The notes under the pieces were generated by a model. It made no database searches, was not told the DNA's origin, and saw only the letters and a program-made list of their open reading frames with translations. Positions 43,436 to 53,616 of a DNA stretch of 64,000 nucleotides are shown here, one piece after another. The position numbers and the translations under genes were made by a program. Source of the stretch: Seminavis robusta (taxonomy: Eukaryota; Bacillariophyta; Bacillariophyceae; Naviculales; Naviculaceae); the NCBI GenBank assembly GCA_903772945.1, contig CAICTM010000407.1:1-64000 (forward strand), given 5' to 3'. Positions within the stretch are counted from its first letter, which is position 1. Each line of letters starts with the position of its first letter.

Positions 43436-46333
43436 CTAACAATCTGGAAATGACTGATAGCGAACGACATGGTTCAACAGGGCTTCGATACCAATTGTCG
43501 AGTAAGCCAATGCTGCTCTTCGGTAGCCCTCTCCGTAGATGTCGTTGTCGTCTGTTTCAATGCTGAACTTGAAGTACTGCCTTAACTTTTCATCAGACGG
43601 ACCCATACCACTATGCCTTCGTGGCGGTTCTAGCCCATCGCTCAAGAATAGGTAAGCAACCAGTTGTGCACATCCTTCTTCGACTTGAGCTGGGAGGGAC
43701 CTTCGCACTTTAAAATCTGGATGAAGTTTAATCCACGCATGAGTTGCTTCATGCGCCAACACACTTGCAGTCAGATCGCGCGGCAAGCCCGAGAGGCACA
43801 AAATTGCCATCACCTCCGACTTGGAGTTTCCTCTGAGTGGACCAATATCAAAATTCATGAATCCAGAATGATTGCATGCTTCAAAACTGGCCGTGCTGTC
43901 GTTGAACCTTTGAGAAGGCACCCTGAAACTCATGCTTCCTTCGTGCTCTGAAAGGCAAAGTCCCCTCGTCATGATCTGAGACGAATCGCCATGAGCTGAC
44001 GTCGCAGAGTTCAATTGCGTCTCGTTCAATGCAGCTTGCCCGACAACCAAAATGGGGATTTCTCTCATTTCCTCCCAGATTGGCAAGCAAAGCTGGAACT
44101 CAAAGTATTTAAGGACCTCTTGCCAGAGGGGCTTGACGTCCGTGTTATTCATGATGACAGTACGGCAACAGGCGTAGCACACGCAACGATCTCCATCGTT
44201 CAAGTCGGCAAACGGTTCGTCCTCTGGTTCGAAACGATGGCAGCCAGTGCAACGCCGCCTGCCTTGTTCGTCAGCATGGCGTGGGCACATTTGCTCCGAG
44301 CTGAAGAAGGGGTGTTTGATGAAAGACACGGATCCGTCGGTGTTGGCTGGAATTGCTCGTTTGCATACCGCGCACTGGACCCCGTAAAACTCTGCATAGC
44401 ATTTCCTATGCAGTGGTTGTTGTTCGCCCAAAGGATCCACTGACACTGCAAACACGCTGGTAGGATCAATGACCTCGTTGCAGGACATGCATCTAAAACA
44501 ATCGACATGAAACCTTCTGTCCATGGCGACCAACATTTTCCCAGATCGGCCACCGCAAACGGTACAGGCAGCTTTCTTCTCGTGGGTTTGGGCTGTTTGT
44601 TGTGGTGTGGATGAGAAGCTCGTACGGAGAGAATTCTGTGCAATATTCCTGTTCCCGGTAACAGAGTGGGGTAAAGGCCCAGCCTCCGCCATTCCACCGG
44701 GTGGTCCGGGGATTGCTGGTGGAATGGCATCGGGAATCCCGCTGACTTGCGTGTTGTTGTTCTTTGTCTCATTGCTGCTGCTTTTCCCACCAAACAATCT
44801 GGATAGAATTTTCTTGCCTTTTTTCTTCTCCTTTTTGTGATGATTCTGCGTGTCGGATATATCAGGCATGTGATCGTCCATAAACAAGGCGTCTGGATCA
44901 TTGGCGCTTCCCATGTTCACGCCAGGCGGCAGATCCCCCAGCATCGAAGACATCAAATCGGATGACTTATTTCGTTTGTGCTTATTCTTTTTGCCGCGAG
45001 ATGGCGACACCGAACGGTCCGGCCTGGTATTACTCCTTGCCGCATTCCTCATCGCCATCAAGTTCATGGCAGATTGCTGTGTATTTGCCGGCAAGCTCCT
45101 CGATGGTGTACCACTTGCACCAGACCGAGGATGACCAAACGACTTGGATGCCGAGGGTACCGATCTGGAGAGGCCTGTGCTTCCGGCACCACTTGATTTG
45201 GATATTTTCGGGACTTGTCTCTGGAACTCCTGTCCTCGAGTATTGGAACTAAGTCTTATCGATGCTGCTCTGCCACTTGGGAGACCAAGCGAAGCCATTG
45301 GCGGTGCCTTGCGTGAAGTGTTGGCTGGTGGAATTGCCGCCGGGATGGATGCTGCAGCTGGGATGGACGCTGCAGCTGGAATCGCTGCAGGAGTGGAAGC
45401 GGGTGGAATTGCCGCTGGGACCCCGGGGGGAGGATTGGGTGCTGGCTTGGGTGCCGTCTTTGGAGCTGGTTTTCGTCCGGGAGCGGGGATGCTCGAAGGC
45501 ACGGACGCTGGAGGGATCGCTGCTGGGATACCATTTGAAGCGATTCCCCGTGGTGGCGGGATGGCGGAGGGAACTCCCGGTGGCATGTTTTGATTCCCTC
45601 TATTGTTGAAACCAAACTCGATGCTTTCGTCATCGGAATCGTCTCTGCGGGCACCATACATTCCACCCAAAAGTCCACCGCCGCCAGCACCACGATTATT
45701 CCTGTTGGCGGAGCTACTAGAGTTGTCCAAACTGCTAGATGATGTCAGTGCCTTTTCTTTGATTGCCGATAGACCATCCTCATCTAGGTCTCTGATACTG
45801 ACTCCGCTCTCTTCCATGAATCTGGCCAGCTTGAGATCTTCGTCCTCTTGGCCTTGTGGAGCTGGTTCTGATTCTTCAATCTGCATCTTCATTGCTAGTT
45901 CAAGATCAGACTCTTCTGTGCTTTTTTTTGGCTTTGCAGCCGTTTCATGTACTCTTTGAAACGCTTCTTCCTGTAGTCTTCTGGCATAAGCAAGCCTATC
46001 TTCTCGGTTGGCTCCTTGTCCAGGTGGTTGTTTGTTGTTGTTACCTCCTCCGTAGGTGCCCGATGGATCACTCCCAATATTCCGCTGCCCTCCACCGTAA
46101 TCTCCAGAAATCATTTGAGCTCTGCGATGTCTTTGTGGGTCGGTCATGGTAGCACTCCCTCCATAATGCATTTCTTGCATCTGCCGTGCCAGCATCATAT
46201 CTTGCTGCTCTTGTGGGGTGAGACGAGCCATTTCTTGCTGGTGAGACATTTGGCTGGATAAGGAGCGCTCTTCCTCTTCCTGAAGCCTCCTAGCGAGCCG
46301 CTCATCCTCGGATTCTCCGCCTCGTTGGTACAT
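43436..46333 (-). CDS. DA1-like LIM-domain zinc peptidase with ubiquitin-interacting motifs
   Basis: Single exon, 965 aa from ATG 46333; an upstream TTG extension is unlikely. The N-terminus has UIM-like acidic helices ending in -ALxxS/E patterns (DERLARRLQEEEER, DLELAMKMQIEE, DLKLARFMEES), as in plant DA1. A 350-residue disordered region follows with repeats of the type (V/I)P(A/S)AIP(P/A)A and KPAPKTAPKPAP. Then comes a LIM domain (C-x2-C ... H-x2-C-x2-C-x2-C, from ACTVCGG near residue 590) and a second, incomplete zinc-binding unit. The C-terminal peptidase domain carries LAHEATHAWIKL, an HExxH zinc site near residue 860, with a downstream VEEGCAQL glutamate. DA1 enzymes are activated by ubiquitination and cleave growth regulators to limit organ size in plants. 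A role in a unicellular alga is unknown. Confidence 0.85.
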   Translation of the reverse strand: MYQRGGESEDERLARRLQEEEERSLSSQMSHQQEMARLTPQEQQDMMLARQMQEMHYGGSATMTDPQRHRRAQMISGDYGGGQRNIGSDPSGTYGGGNNNKQPPGQGANREDRLAYARRLQEEAFQRVHETAAKPKKSTEESDLELAMKMQIEESEPAPQGQEDEDLKLARFMEESGVSIRDLDEDGLSAIKEKALTSSSSLDNSSSSANRNNRGAGGGGLLGGMYGARRDDSDDESIEFGFNNRGNQNMPPGVPSAIPPPRGIASNGIPAAIPPASVPSSIPAPGRKPAPKTAPKPAPNPPPGVPAAIPPASTPAAIPAAASIPAAASIPAAIPPANTSRKAPPMASLGLPSGRAASIRLSSNTRGQEFQRQVPKISKSSGAGSTGLSRSVPSASKSFGHPRSGASGTPSRSLPANTQQSAMNLMAMRNAARSNTRPDRSVSPSRGKKNKHKRNKSSDLMSSMLGDLPPGVNMGSANDPDALFMDDHMPDISDTQNHHKKEKKKGKKILSRLFGGKSSSNETKNNNTQVSGIPDAIPPAIPGPPGGMAEAGPLPHSVTGNRNIAQNSLRTSFSSTPQQTAQTHEKKAACTVCGGRSGKMLVAMDRRFHVDCFRCMSCNEVIDPTSVFAVSVDPLGEQQPLHRKCYAEFYGVQCAVCKRAIPANTDGSVSFIKHPFFSSEQMCPRHADEQGRRRCTGCHRFEPEDEPFADLNDGDRCVCYACCRTVIMNNTDVKPLWQEVLKYFEFQLCLPIWEEMREIPILVVGQAALNETQLNSATSAHGDSSQIMTRGLCLSEHEGSMSFRVPSQRFNDSTASFEACNHSGFMNFDIGPLRGNSKSEVMAILCLSGLPRDLTASVLAHEATHAWIKLHPDFKVRRSLPAQVEEGCAQLVAYLFLSDGLEPPRRHSGMGPSDEKLRQYFKFSIETDDNDIYGEGYRRAALAYSTIGIEALLNHVVRYQSFPDC

Positions 46334-47200
46334 GATATCTCTGCTTGTGGTGAAGGGCTGATTGTGTGATGTGTGTGTTCGGTAGAGTGGAGAGATCAGA
46401 GAACACAATGATCAATCTGATCAGGATGTGTCAAGGCCAGTTGGATCTTTGCAAAGGGTATCCTGGGTTTGTCTGCGGATAATAATGCCTGTCAGAGAGA
46501 GTAGTTGTCCTAATTGTTGTCACTTTGGGTTGGCTCCCTGTTTGCTAGTAGTAGCTTTCCTTTGAGAACAGAATCTGATCAGGATGTGTCAAGGCCAGTT
46601 GGATCTCTGAAGAGGGGTATCCTGGGTTTGTCTGCGGATAAGTCAGCAAGATAATATAACCTTACTGCTGTCACTGTGGGTTGGATGATTGTGCAAGCGT
46701 TCCTCTGAAGATCCAGGTATCGAATTGGGATTTAAGAATGGTTATCCAACGATCCAACCTGAAGCCAGAAGGGGTATACAGCAGAGGAAATGAAACGGCG
46801 ACTTCTGCTCGTCGAAACAAGTCAGTCGAATCTCTCGAACGCTCCCAAGCTTGCTATCTGGCTTGCCAGTGGTACTGTACTGGATGCAGGTTCATGAACA
46901 CTGCTGTCTGCTGTCAGTCCTTGGATGGTTGCTTGGCTCGATGGTTGTCTGCTGTCGCTTGTCGCTTGCCTTCTTTATCCACCGCTGTACCACAGTCTTT
47001 CTTCAACCGGTGTCTATCTGGAAGACAACTGTGGAGTTCAGGTAGTTGCGGTAAATTATAGTTTTGATACAAAAATGTAGAGTAAAGCATAACTTTAACC
47101 CTATATTTTTCGCAACTACCCTCCTAAACCTGTCTTCCTGGTTGAGTCGAGTCATGCAGTCGAGTCGCGGAAACCGGAGGATGACTTTGCAATTGTTTTG
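46334..47200. other. Intergenic region containing a direct repeat
   Basis: About 870 bp between divergent starts. The part nearest the DA1-like gene holds a two-copy direct repeat (next entry). An A/T-rich patch near 47060-47110 follows. No gene was recognised. Confidence 0.35.
46414..46684. repeat. Two-copy direct repeat, about 115-120 bp, in the DA1-like promoter
   Basis: Copy one is about 46414-46533 and copy two about 46572-46684. Both run from AATCTGATCAGGATGTGTCA through GGCCAGTTGGATCT and GGTATCCTGGGTTTGTCTGC to GTCACT(T/G)TGGGTTGG. Identity is near complete in the first 70 bp and lower afterwards. The copies are separated by about 38 bp of unrelated sequence. Confidence 0.88.
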
Positions 47201-47766
47201 ATGTCAAAACTCGCTCTACAAGAGGCAAAGGGCGAAATTACTGCCCTGCCGTCTTATTTCATGGCTCCCACCATCGTGTTCGATCATCGTGTTGTTCACC
47301 ACCACCAACACAAACCGAGAGCAAAGCCAAGGAGCGCTACCATGCCAATCAAGTTCTCCAAAGATGTGTCTACCCACTTGTTCAAGTACATCAGAACGAT
47401 TGATATAAAGTTCAATGGTGCGTACGATAGCCGATGAGATGTTTACTCCTGCTCCTGGAATACTCATTCATTCATTCTCCCTCATTATTAGCCTTGGATG
47501 CACGGGCGACATCAGCCAAGGAACTCATCCGACGAATGAAGGCACCGCGATTTAGCAAAGCCAATTCCAAACTCAAAGTTCTGGTAGACGTCAACTCCAA
47601 ACCAGATCCTCCGTCTGTACTGTTCAAGATGGTGGACGAGTCAGAGCTATTCTTTGACAGCCGAGAGTTCGATATCGAAGAAATGATGTTCAAGGTCCAT
47701 CTGACAACCATGCAGCTTGATAATCAGTTCGAAATTGACGGGAAAGATATTGATGAAATCGACTAG
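47201..47766 (+). CDS. MRPL53: Mitochondrial ribosomal protein mL53 homologue
   Basis: Exons 47201-47417 and 47492-47766 join in phase 1 (GTGCGT/ATTATTAG), up to 163 aa. The conserved part starts at an internal Met near 47342 (MPIKFSKDVSTHLFKYIRTIDIKF) and continues ALDARATSAKELIRRMKAPRF, then KLKVLVDVNSKPDPPSVLF and SRE-x-DIEEMM. This matches the thioredoxin-like mL53 pattern: I-x-F-x-P/L-x-x-x-A-x-S-A-R/K-x-F/L, then an N-x-K-x-x-V-x-V segment. mL53 sits on the large mitoribosomal subunit. The stretch from 47201 to 47341 is basic and His-rich and may be a mitochondrial presequence; the start could instead be 47342. The C-terminus is acidic and longer than the human form. Confidence 0.7.
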
Positions 47767-47926
47767 GTAGATAATTGGTCAGAGTTGGTATTTAGAAAGA
47801 TAGATTCAGTGAAGGGATTCTTGCTACTATTTAAAATAGTACAAAATTGCATCGCCTTCTGGTAGGCAAGAAAAAGTGTAGCAAAAAGGGATCAAGGTTT
47901 GTAGGAGAACAAAATGATTATTTAAA

Positions 47927-49503
47927 TTATCTCCCAGCTTGGATTCTATTCTGTAACAAGTTGGGGTGCTGCCGAATTGACTGAAAGAGACTATCCACAT
48001 TCTTTACACGATTGGCCCAGACATATGGAAACAGTCGCTCATTGAGATCCAATACCTCCAAAACCTCCAGGTTGGCATCCAGCAATTCTTGCAAACCACT
48101 GGACCATGCGCTGGCACTGTCGGAACCATTCAGTTGAATAAGTTGCAAGGCCAGTGCTAGCGGCAGATCGCCATTGGAATCTGCAACCTTGGCCGCCTGA
48201 GGACAAGAAGACAACACAGTGGCAAGAGTTCTTTGGGATGCTTCTCGATGGCGCTCATTCTCCTTGTTGTGTAGTAGATCCAAACCCAGGGCATTGGCGT
48301 GATTGGCAGCAGCCACATGCAGTGGAAGCCTCCCTTGCGAGTCCTTCTTGTCCAACAAGTCATCGGCATGCATCAAAAGGGCAAACTCGAGCAAGAATTT
48401 GGGACAACTGGGCATCCCCGCACAGGCATGAACAATATAAGTTTGCCCTTCTGGCGAGAGTGGCTCTTGTGTGTATTCGGCCACTGCCAATAGGGATGCT
48501 TTTTGCCAGTAGTCATTGGACTGGAAGGAAGCAATTGTTTGCTCGTGTTGTTGAAGCCACGCCACCATGGGATCTGCGTTGCTGTTTCCACCTGAGTTGG
48601 CCTCTGGATCTGCTTCAGATTGTTCTATATCGGAAGCTACTGCTGCACCAGCCGCCATCTCTCGTTGCTTCTGTTGCCGCCTTTGTTGCAATTCTTCTTT
48701 TATCACCTGCTGTTGTTTCCTTGCTTCTCTCATTGCTACAATGGCACGTTGAAATTGTGGATAGTCCATGCGAGCATTGAGAAGGTTAAGGGGTGTTGTG
48801 TGTCTGTGTTTATTGTTGCTGATGCCTCCAGATGGTCTGGTTTCTTGGATTCTCTTGGTAACGGTAGCCACTGCCTCGGGTGTTTCCAGGACAGCCCTGA
48901 GAGAATTGACGCAAGATCCATAATCGCAAAGCAAATGAAGAGGATATGATCCGGCCCCATTGGGTAAACCAGCACTTTCCGGAAAGACTTGCAAGAGTGC
49001 ACGGACCACATCCACCGAGGAACGGTAACTAATGGCAACTATATATTCGAAGGATAAAGGAACAATAGAGGTACCACGGTGAGATGGGGCCAGATTGTCA
49101 AGATTGATAGGTAGATATCGCTACAATGTTGTAGAGATGACCATTATCCCTTACCATGCAGTGGCAAATGTCCCACATTGTTGCGCACTCGAGCCAGCTC
49201 GGGACAAACTGCAAGAATGGCTTGTATTGTATCGACGGGTGGCTTTCCCAGACAAGCCCAATGCAGAATGGTTTCACCTCTGGCATCGACACTCAATTCT
49301 GAAACTTCATGTGGATGTGTCTCGCATCGGAACTTGAGGGCCGGCCAAGCCCAAGAACGAGCCAGAGCGTATGTCAGAGGCATCGAAGCAGTAGTGTTAG
49401 TAGTACCATTATTTTGTTCTTTGGCAGATCGCCGACGAGATTTCTTGGCTCGCCGCTGCCGTTGCCGCTCCTGCAAAGCTTCTACAATAGTTCTCAGTAA
49501 CAT
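47927..49503 (-). CDS. Ankyrin-repeat protein with central coiled coil
   Basis: Exons 49503-49155 and 49038-47927 join in phase 1 inside an ankyrin repeat (LPLH | VAISYRSSVDVVRALL); 486 aa. The N-terminal 35 residues are strongly basic (RQRQRRAKKSRRRSAKEQ), a possible nuclear signal. Ankyrin-like repeats read ETILHWACLGKPPVDTIQ, HLPLHVAISYRSSVDVV, SYPLHLLCDYGSCVNSL, then RLPLHVAAANHANALG and DLPLALALQLI. Between them lies a Gln/Arg/Glu coiled coil (AREARKQQQVIKEELQQ, near residue 210). The pattern W-A-C-L-G-K-P-P and L-P-L-H is typical of the large diatom ankyrin group. No catalytic domain is seen, so a scaffold role is all I would infer. The start is the first ATG of the open frame. Confidence 0.75.
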
Positions 49504-50112
49504 GTTATTTCCTCTCTGATTGCTGTACGTAGTAATAGTCTGAAGAGTAACTGTGAAGGGCTTTGTTGAAATAAACAGGGTGAGGTTTGCCTGGGCTACA
49601 TTCGTCAACCGGACAACGCCATTGTGAGCTGGTCTTCGGGTCTTGGAACTCGTTTCGATCTTCGTCGCTTGTGAGGGTCCATTCCCGAGTTGAAATCCCG
49701 TGACTCACATTTAAGGAATAGAGCATCAAGCAGCTTAACCGGCTTTTAAAAAGATTCGTCACCGCCCACGAACCCCCTCGCAAGAAGATTTTCCTTTGAA
49801 ACGGAACCCAAAATCCATCTGACTGAAAGCAATCGACGACGATGTGCCACCATCATTGCAGCATCATCCTCATCAGGTCATAACTACTGTATTGGACCGT
49901 AGCAACATTCTTGTAGGTGGCATCGTCACTGCCTGGCATAGCTATAAGTGCTGAAAATTTCGTTTCAAGCAACGCAAACAAATTTCTGCCCAGATATCTA
50001 TTGTCAACAAAAGAGGAAACCTTCCTAGTGAGAAAAGCGTTCTGTTTGGGACTGCCAAAAGTTACTTTCCAATTCAAGGATTTCGCTATTCCCGAAACTC
50101 ACCATAATCATC
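49504..50112. promoter_or_regulatory. Divergent intergenic region
   Basis: 609 bp between the ankyrin gene and the DGDG synthase gene. Short open frames on both strands have no family support. It must hold two promoters. Confidence 0.35.
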
Positions 50113-53100
50113 ATGAGTGAGCCAGAGACAGCGATTGCAAACGAGACTGCTGTGGTAGGCGAAATGGCGAAGAAACAAGGAAATCCTCCTGCGAACCCAC
50201 CACTATCGAATGCCCACATTGAAAAACGGAAAAAGAAGAATGCCAAGAAACGTGCCAAGCAAAAGGCCAAAAAGGCAGCAGCATCCGCCAGTGTTGTCAA
50301 GTCAGATGATATTATAGAAAAGTCTAATGGCAAGGGAGAAAAGAATAGTAATGATGGTGGCACGGATGCTGTTGCCAAAAGTGAGAAGGTGTTGGCAGAA
50401 GAATCTGAGAAGACCATGGCAACTCCTTCAGCCGAAAAGAAAGCAATCGAAAGGGAACTGGAGGAGAAGAAAATCGAAGAAGAGCCGTCATCCATGCCCC
50501 AATCCAATAATGATACACGCATTCTGCCAGAAATCTCGATCCCAACAGCAGCCAAAAAGGATACCAGCGATGATGATGATGATGATCAGGATATCAAAGA
50601 TCGAACGTTTGATACTGCAGACGAGAGCGATAGTGATCCAGATCTCATCCCAATCAGCAATGAAATGGAAGAGGAATCGAGCAGAGAAGACAGTGCAATA
50701 ATCGATAGCACTCTGGATCCTGCTATTAATAACGAGACTGACGATCACGACCTCGTCCCAATCAGCAATAACATGGAGGAGGAGGACAGTGAAGACAGCA
50801 GCGATGACAATAAGGCGGTCAACAATGACGGTGCCGACATTCCAGAAAACGAACCCATAGCAGCTTGTGACCACCAGGAGACAAGTGAAGAAACAGCCGA
50901 CAATGACAACACCGACCAAGTAGAGGTTGATGCAGGCACGGAATCCGCCGGCAACACCAAGTCGGGCGCACTGGACACCGAAAGCAATGGCAAGACTCAC
51001 TCTGACGCCCCAAAACAACCGAGAACCTCTTTGGTTGGTCCAGTCAAGACAGTCAATGACGATGGTGAATCCATAGAGGACGAGAATTCAGAATCCAATG
51101 ATGATTCATCGATAATTCCTGATTCAAACTTGAGGGATCCAAAACGACGCATTTGTGTCGTGACTACAGCAGCCCTGCCTTGGCGGACTGGTACTGCTGT
51201 CAATCCACTCCTTAGAGCCCTGTACTTGACAAGAGGGCGTCCCAAGCACCACGTTAGTTTGGTTATCCCTTGGTGCGACGACGAAAAGGACCGGAAAAAG
51301 ACTCTTGGCAAAGAACATTCCTTTGCCAATCAGGAAGAGCAAGAAGAATGGATTCGAGATTTCTGTCGGGCTAGGGCTGGATGTCCAGGTAAGACCTTGG
51401 AGGAGGAGGAGATGCGTATAGATTACTTTCAAAAAGTTCTCTCACCACTAATCTTTCAACATGGGCTGCTCCTGAATGGTTTAATGGGTTTCACCAGAGG
51501 AAGAGAATAACTTGAAGATCCTCTTCTACCCAGCCAAGTACAACGCCGGATTTGGATCCATCTTTCCTTCCGTTGATATTTGTGAACTCATCCCGGATCA
51601 GGAAGCCGACATTGCCATCTTGGAGGAACCAGAACATTTGAATTGGCTGAGAGTGCCAAAGCCGTACAAAGAGACTGAAGAAGAAAAAAAGCAAAACAAG
51701 ATGAAGGCAAGAGACAACGAGGACAGCGCAGCAACCAAGAAGCATGTAGCCGCTGCCAAAGAAAAAGCAGAGCTTGGATGGCGGTTCAAGTTTCGGCATG
51801 TTGTCGGAATTATCCACACCAATTACAAGGCGTATGCCGAACAGTATGGAATGGGTGCAAAGTTCATTCAAGCACCTGCGTTGTGCGCAATCAACGCTCT
51901 GGTGATTCGAGCCTACTGCCATCGAGTCATCTTGCTCAGTGGGACACTTCCCTCTCTGACTCCTTACAAGGAAGTCACTTGCAATGTGCACGGAGTTCGC
52001 GGCGAATTCTTGGACCTCCCGAAGGAAAACGAAGGTAAACAACCCGCAGATAATGATGAGCAACACGCACCAGTGTACTTTATTGGCAAGCTCATTTGGG
52101 CTAAAGGGTTTGATAAGATTTTGGATCTGGAAAACCTGTACAGAGAAAAGAACAATGACTACTTTCCGATCGACGTCTACGGCGCTGGTGGCGATGAAAA
52201 AGCGATCCAACGAGCCTTCTTTGGCCGCATCCCTCAAATTCAACGAAGTGAGTCCCCGAAACCAGAACCGAGTTCTCCCGACACTGCTGAGGTGTTCACC
52301 TGGGAGAGTTCGCTCCGAAGTCACCTAGTGGAAGCTGTTCCGTTCAAAGAGACTGAAAAGCACGAGAGTGTTGACGAGTTTGAAGGCAACGTTGCAAGGC
52401 GCAGGATTTCTGTCGACAAGTCGGAGGTAAATGTCTTCGAAGGCAAAGCGCTCAACCCCAAGCGCCCAAGTAGTACAAAAAGAGGGTCCTTACTGGAGAA
52501 TATTACGGATAAAGTCGTGCCTATATCAGTGGTCGGGCATACCGTGTTGAAAGCTTTGGATACCACCAAGGCCACAACCGGTGCAGCAGTGGCAGTGGCG
52601 AAGAACGTTGTCAATGCTGGCTTGAACGTTGCATTCGCCAACGACGGCGGGACGCCCAGAGGAAGCAAGACAAATAGTGAGTCGTCGAACGAAGAAAATG
52701 GAAAGTCCGGGAAGCAGAAGCTGATCTTTGACCCGCCGCAATCGGTGTTTGAGTTTCGCCGGAACCCCATCCAAGCCCGTTTCCTTGGCACCAAGGATCA
52801 CGTTTTGCTTCGGGACATTCGGGAACACAAGATTTTCTTGAACATGTCCATCACGGAAGTCTTGTGCACTACCAGTGCAGAAGCTATGGCGATGGGCAAG
52901 TTTGTCATCCTCCCAAAACACCGTAAGTGCTTGACGCGTCAGACTTGTTGACCATGGACGTCCCGTACTAACCTTTGGTTGATCTTGCTTTTCTTGCTTG
53001 TGACAGCGTCGAATATGTTCTTTCTCCAGTTTCCGAACTGCTTGGCTTACACAAGCCTAGAAGACTGCTTGGTAAAACTGGAGTATGCACTTGCCCATGA

Positions 53101-53450
53101 GCCAGTGCCTCTGACGGAGGAAGTAGCCAAGAAACTTTCTTGGGAAGGAGCGAATGAACGGCTGTTTGAGTCCTCATCCGTCACCAAAGACGAATGGGCA
53201 GAGTGGGAAAAAGACGGAAAGATCAAGAGTGACGACGACGCTGCCAGATTTCATGTAGAGACTGGTATGCGGGGTCAGGTAAGTACTCGTACAGGGACAT
53301 CAGGACACCTGCCGCCTCTTTCAAATGGGCCGTGCAACTGATCCACGCTGTTTGCTCATCACGCCAACTCTCTCTCAGCTGATCGGAAAGTTTTTTGCCC
53401 GAGAGAAGCCTTCCGAGGAAGAGGACACGTCGAATGAGGATGAAAAATAA
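50113..53450 (+). CDS. DGD1: Digalactosyldiacylglycerol synthase (DGD1/DGD2 type) with acidic N-terminal extension
   Basis: Exons 50113-51388, 51498-52922, 53007-53278 and 53379-53450 stay in frame; about 1014 aa. The first 340 residues are a Lys-rich then Asp/Glu/Ser-rich extension with a near-repeat (DLIPISNEMEEE / DLVPISNNMEEE). The GT-B glycosyltransferase follows: RRICVVTTAALPWRTGTAVN, then YFIGKLIWAKGFDKI, and TEVLCTTSAEAMAMGKFVI joined to PSNMFFLQFPNC. This last block is the UDP-galactose site and agrees closely with plant DGD proteins. An insertion of about 170 residues (Ser/Lys-rich plus a hydrophobic stretch, 52240-52740) lies between the two halves of the second domain. The enzyme adds galactose to MGDG at the plastid envelope. 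I see no bipartite plastid signal, consistent with outer-envelope or ER-side insertion. The assignment to DGD1 rather than DGD2 is not resolvable. Confidence 0.85.
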
Positions 53451-53616
53451 TGCCACCCCAAAACCATAGACAAACATGCTCTGTTGCTGCATATTGCTTG
53501 CCTGCAGCTGACATGAGAGACTTAAAAGTGCAAGTTTTGACTATGTGATTGTAGTCTGGGACTGCGCACTCTTCGAAGCTTCGTTTAGTTTAACTTACAA
53601 GAAATAGTCTAGCTAG

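Noticed and set aside
46334-46408. Upstream extension of the DA1-like gene
   Set aside because: The frame is open for 25 codons but begins at TTG; the first ATG at 46333 precedes the conserved acidic helix.
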